Assembly (NCBI GenBank): GCA_044227505.1
Contig: JBGAWP010000003.1
Location: 61,435-125,434, forward strand
Direction of reading: 5' to 3'
Length of the DNA: 64,000 nucleotides
Source of the DNA: UBA7236 sp044227505
Lineage (GTDB): Bacteria; Bacteroidota; Bacteroidia; Chitinophagales; BACL12
Part shown: one piece after another, positions 61,160 through 64,000 of the stretch
Position numbering within the stretch: the stretch's first letter is position 1
How the letters are laid out: each line of letters opens with the position of its first letter
Translations under genes and position numbers: made by a program
Notes under the pieces: generated by a model
Told to the model about the DNA's origin: nothing
Seen by the model: the letters and a program-made list of their open reading frames with translations, nothing else
Databases searched by the model: none

Positions 61160-62761
61160 ATGAGTTTACAGTCAGAGATACAGCGCAGGAGAACCTTTGC
61201 AATTATTAGTCACCCCGATGCGGGGAAAACGACACTTACAGAAAAATTTCTGCTTTACGGTGGTGCAATTCAGGTTGCAGGTGCCGTTAAAAGCAATAAA
61301 ATAAAGAAATCTGCCACCAGCGATTTCATGGATATTGAACGCCAAAGAGGTATTTCGGTGGCAACTTCGGTAATGACCTTCGAATATGAAGGGATTCAGG
61401 TAAATCTGTTGGATACTCCCGGTCACAAGGACTTTGCGGAGGACACTTACAGAACCTTAACTGCCGTTGACAGTGTCATTCTCGTTATCGACTGCGTAAA
61501 AGGCGTGGAAGCACAAACAGAACGTTTAATGGAGGTTTGCCGCATGCGGAAAACACCGGTTATTATTTTCATCAATAAAATGGACCGCGATGGAAAAGAT
61601 CCCTTTGATCTTTTGGATGAGTTGGAAGAAAAATTAAATATCCGCGTTCGACCTTTAAGTTGGCCTATTAATATGGGAACACATTTTAAAGGTGTGTATT
61701 CTCTTTATCATAAAAAATTAAATTTATTCCGTCCGGGTTCGCAGAGAATTGAGGATGATATTTTAACGATAGAAAATCTCGATGATCCTTTGTTAAATAA
61801 AACAGTTGGCGAACGCGATGCAGAACAATTGCGGGAGGATGTGGAACTCATTGAAGGTGTTTATCACGACTTCGATGTAAATAAATATTTAAGTGCGGAT
61901 ATTGCTCCGGTATTTTTCGGAAGTGCAATTAATAATTTTGGTGTGCAGGAATTATTGGAAACATTTATTCAAATAGCTCCCGTTCCGCAAGGCAGAGTTT
62001 CTGATAGCAGAATTGTAACTCCCGATGAAAAAAAATTCACGGGTTTCGTGTTTAAAATACACGCTAATATTGATCCCCGTCACCGCGACAGAATTGCATT
62101 TTTACGTGTTGTAAGCGGAGAATTTGAACGCAATAGTTTTTATCACCACGTGCGATTAAATAAAAATGTGCGGTTTAATAATCCCTATTCCTTTATGGCT
62201 GCGAGTAAGGATGTAATTGAAGAGGCATATCCGGGAGATGTTATAGGATTATACGATACCGGAAATTTTAAGATAGGCGATACCCTTACAGAAGGAGAAG
62301 AATTAAATTACAAAGGCATTCCGAGTTTCTCCCCCGAAATATTTAAAGAATTAATTAACCTCGATCCGATGAAAACAAAACAATTGGATAAAGGCATTGA
62401 ACAATTAACCGATGAAGGCGTAGCACAATTATACACCCATACCAGCGGTCATAAAAAAGTGGTAGGCACTGTTGGTGAATTACAATTTGACGTAATACAA
62501 TATCGCCTCGAAAATGAATACGGCGCAAAATGCCGCTTCGCTCCCATCCCCATGAACAAAGCATGTTGGATGACCACAACAGATAAAAAACAATTGGATG
62601 AATTTATTCGCCTCAAATCAGAGTATATATATTTCGACAAAGACCACAATCCAGTTTACATGGCTGAAACGAGTTGGGCGTTGAATGTTGCGAGGGAGAA
62701 TAATCCGCATATTACTTTTCATACTACGAGCGAGTTCAAAACGGACGCGTTGGGGACATAG
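61160..62761 (+). CDS. prfC: Peptide chain release factor 3
   Basis: RF3 is the GTPase that recycles RF1/RF2 from the ribosome after termination. The 533-aa protein has normal length. The G domain shows P-loop SHPDAGKTTLTEK, switch region QRGISVATSVMTF, DTPGHKDFAEDT and NKMDRDGKDP. Domains II and III follow (GFVFKIHANIDPRHRDRIAF, VGTVGELQFDVIQYRLENEY). The stop TAG (62759-62761) belongs to the first unit of an ATAGGAC repeat array, so the repeat has become part of the gene end. Confidence 0.97.
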   Translation: MSLQSEIQRRRTFAIISHPDAGKTTLTEKFLLYGGAIQVAGAVKSNKIKKSATSDFMDIERQRGISVATSVMTFEYEGIQVNLLDTPGHKDFAEDTYRTLTAVDSVILVIDCVKGVEAQTERLMEVCRMRKTPVIIFINKMDRDGKDPFDLLDELEEKLNIRVRPLSWPINMGTHFKGVYSLYHKKLNLFRPGSQRIEDDILTIENLDDPLLNKTVGERDAEQLREDVELIEGVYHDFDVNKYLSADIAPVFFGSAINNFGVQELLETFIQIAPVPQGRVSDSRIVTPDEKKFTGFVFKIHANIDPRHRDRIAFLRVVSGEFERNSFYHHVRLNKNVRFNNPYSFMAASKDVIEEAYPGDVIGLYDTGNFKIGDTLTEGEELNYKGIPSFSPEIFKELINLDPMKTKQLDKGIEQLTDEGVAQLYTHTSGHKKVVGTVGELQFDVIQYRLENEYGAKCRFAPIPMNKACWMTTTDKKQLDEFIRLKSEYIYFDKDHNPVYMAETSWALNVARENNPHITFHTTSEFKTDALGT

Positions 62762-62801
62762 GACCTAGGACCTAGGACATATGACTTGACATAGGACAAG
62801 G
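62755..62801. repeat. ATAGGAC/CTAGGAC heptamer array 3
   Basis: Six degenerate heptamers (GACATAG, GACCTAG, GACCTAG, GACATAT, GACTTGA, CATAGGAC). The array begins inside the last codons of prfC and contains its stop codon. It is related to the arrays at 4423-4468 and 4572-4609. The rest of 62802-62967 contains no feature I can support. Confidence 0.82.
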
Positions 62802-62967
62802 GAAAGCGACAAGGGGATTTAGTTTGGAGTTGGAAGGAAAATTATCTTCTGATTTAATATTTCATCAATTATGAACGTTTTGGTTATTGCAATGCTATAC
62901 GGATTGACGATTGACGAATTCAAGAATCATTTGGTAAGAGGATATTCATTAATCCATCATGGACCTA

Positions 62968-62999
62968 CTCATTTCTCATAACTCATTACTCATTTGATG
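62968..62999. repeat. ACTCATT heptamer repeat
   Basis: Four degenerate copies (ACTCATTT, CTCATAA, CTCATTA, CTCATTTG) directly before the -7 element of the hydrolase gene. A single related stretch (TATTCATTACTCATGG) is seen at 4552-4566. Confidence 0.65.
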
Positions 63000-63007
63000 T
63001 ATCTTTG
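63000..63007 (+). promoter_or_regulatory. -7 element TATCTTTG before the hydrolase gene
   Basis: Exact consensus ending 6 nt before ATG 63014, again predicting almost no 5' leader. Confidence 0.6.
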
Positions 63008-63013
63008 ATTATC

Positions 63014-63859
63014 ATGCGAAAAACGATAACACTTGTCATTGGAATTTTCATCTCCGCTGCTTCCTTCGCATCACAGTCTAATTTCGAATCTCCAAAGTCC
63101 TATATCGAGTCTTGTGTCCCCCCTTCAATGTCCTGTGTCCAGTCCTTTGTCTTGTGTCCTGTGTCCTATGTCACAAGTTTAACGCCGACCGTTACAGTTT
63201 ACCTGCTCCCCGGTCAAGGTTCCGATTCCCGTGTATTTAAAAACATTCAATTTGAAGAAAATATTGATACGATAAACATTCATTACCCCGTTCCATTTGA
63301 AAATGAAAGTATGAAAGAATATGCTCTTCGAATTTCAACACAAATTGATACTACAAAACCTTTTATTTTAATTGGAGTATCACTTGGTGGGATGATAGCT
63401 TGTGAATTAACGGATATAATTCATCCTGAAAAAGTAATTATTATTTCCAGTGCATCATCGTCTGAGGAGGTTCCGAAGATGTATACTTTTTTCAAAACAT
63501 TTCCGGTTTACAGAGAAATTTCACCGAATATATTTAAATATTCCAGTTACTTTTTGCAACCTCTCTACGAACCCGACCGAAAACTCGAAAAAGAAACCTG
63601 TGTAAACATGTTGCACGCAAAAGACCCATTATTTATTAAACGCGCAGTGCATTTAATTGTAAGCTGGGACAGAACCGAAGCAGATAATCTCAATAAAAAT
63701 ATTATTCATATTCACGGAGATATTGATAATACTTTACCGATAGATAAAATTAAAGCTGATTATATTATTAAAGGTGGTTCGCATATGATGGTGTTGACGA
63801 AGAGTGGGGAGATTTCGGGGATTATTAAGAGGGAGATGAATTATATTGATAACCAATAA
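63014..63859 (+). CDS. Exported alpha/beta hydrolase with repeat-encoded insert
   Basis: From ATG 63014 the product is 281 aa with a signal peptide (RKTITLVIGIFISAASFAS). Residues 28-54 are a Cys/Ser/Pro/Val stretch encoded by GTCCTRTGTC repeats (63096-63174). The hydrolase domain starts near residue 60 (VTVYLLPGQGSDSRVF). It has nucleophile Ser123 in GVSLGGM, an Asp in HIHGDIDNTLP and a His in KGGSHMMVL, so the triad is complete. The substrate is unknown. The insert lies between the signal and the fold, where an added linker would be tolerated. Confidence 0.85.
   Translation: MRKTITLVIGIFISAASFASQSNFESPKSYIESCVPPSMSCVQSFVLCPVSYVTSLTPTVTVYLLPGQGSDSRVFKNIQFEENIDTINIHYPVPFENESMKEYALRISTQIDTTKPFILIGVSLGGMIACELTDIIHPEKVIIISSASSSEEVPKMYTFFKTFPVYREISPNIFKYSSYFLQPLYEPDRKLEKETCVNMLHAKDPLFIKRAVHLIVSWDRTEADNLNKNIIHIHGDIDNTLPIDKIKADYIIKGGSHMMVLTKSGEISGIIKREMNYIDNQ
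63096..63174. repeat. GTCCTATGTC-type repeats inside coding sequence
   Basis: About ten degenerate 7-8-mers (AGTCCTAT, AGTCTTGT, GTCCTGT, AGTCCTTT, GTCTTGT, GTCCTGT, GTCCTAT) are the reverse complement of the ATAGGAC arrays. They stay in frame and encode residues 28-54 of the hydrolase. From 63860 to 64000 the sequence is AT-rich and shows no feature. Confidence 0.85.
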
Positions 63860-64000
63860 CTAGAAAGTTCTATCAATCCACAAATCTCAAAAATGTAGAC
63901 TTTTTTAATATATATATTAATAATTAAGTATAAAAATAAAGTCATTGTAATAGCCAGACAACGCCGTAAACGTAACAATCTTTTCACAAATTCCAAAATA

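Noticed and set aside
1..64000. tRNA or rRNA genes
   Set aside because: No cloverleaf with a conserved T-loop (GTTCRANNC) or rRNA-like block was found in the intergenic spaces by eye; a covariance-model scan could overturn this.

Overview
The window comes from an AT-rich genome of the phylum Bacteroidota, probably an uncultured gliding or particle-associated member; I cannot place it below phylum with confidence. The evidence is six proteins ending in type IX secretion (T9SS) sorting domains, two TonB-dependent receptors with a carboxypeptidase-regulatory-like N-terminus, DUF5916 and DUF4476 proteins, histidine kinase/LytTR pairs, many short lipoproteins, and repeated matches to the Bacteroidota -7 promoter element TAnnTTTG upstream of genes. 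Housekeeping genes are dnaG, mnmA, pyrD, prfC and a yhhQ-type queuosine precursor transporter. No rRNA, tRNA, prophage, cas gene or intact insertion sequence was seen. Layout: 1-616 is a gene-free stretch of dispersed palindromic repeats. 617-4376 holds a lipoprotein, a secreted beta-helix protein and a DUF4476 protein. 4377-4732 is a duplicated, repeat-filled divergent region ahead of dnaG. 6665-16023 is mainly cell-surface genes on the minus strand: a type B T9SS protein with five internal repeats, a TonB receptor, an IS200-type remnant in a hairpin cluster, a SnoaL-like protein and two tandem subtilases. 16129-19593 is an ABC exporter operon with its own LytS/LytTR-type pair. 19791-23132 encodes two glycosyltransferases and a KirBac channel. 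23220-29208 holds small metabolic and repair-type genes, mnmA, and a TetR/cupin divergent pair around a 29-bp perfect palindrome. 29415-43740 holds pyrD, DUF5916, SRPBCC, DUF1801, a chromate-type transporter, a penicillin acylase homologue, an ATP-grasp enzyme, a C25-like secreted protein and an LpxL-type acyltransferase. 43741-44944 is a 1.2-kb gene-free array of interlocking palindromes. 44945-50905 includes a LOG-family gene and a TonB receptor/histidine kinase/response regulator operon whose regulator is frameshifted. 51028-63859 holds a GH113-like lipoprotein, several unknown lipoproteins, yhhQ, two paralogous QPSG/DUF4190-like lipoproteins, prfC and an alpha/beta hydrolase. Two themes stand out. 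First, intergenic space is full of short degenerate tandem repeats and palindromes (ATAGGAC, GGAGAAA, ACTGCG, GTGAGGC, GGGCTTTAGCCC, CCGTGGGTT families). These repeats touch genes: they contain the stop codons of prfC, pyrD and a lipoprotein gene, they extend false N-termini, and one array is read in frame inside a secreted hydrolase. Second, several genes (dnaG, tetR-like, pyrD, the acyltransferase, the hydrolase, mnmA) have the -7 element only 4-9 nt before the start codon, which predicts leaderless or nearly leaderless mRNAs. The best candidates for an undescribed system are the palindrome array at 43836-44788 and the wider repeat family that colonises gene ends. Everything here was read by eye from sequence; family assignments rest on motif recognition, not on database searches.
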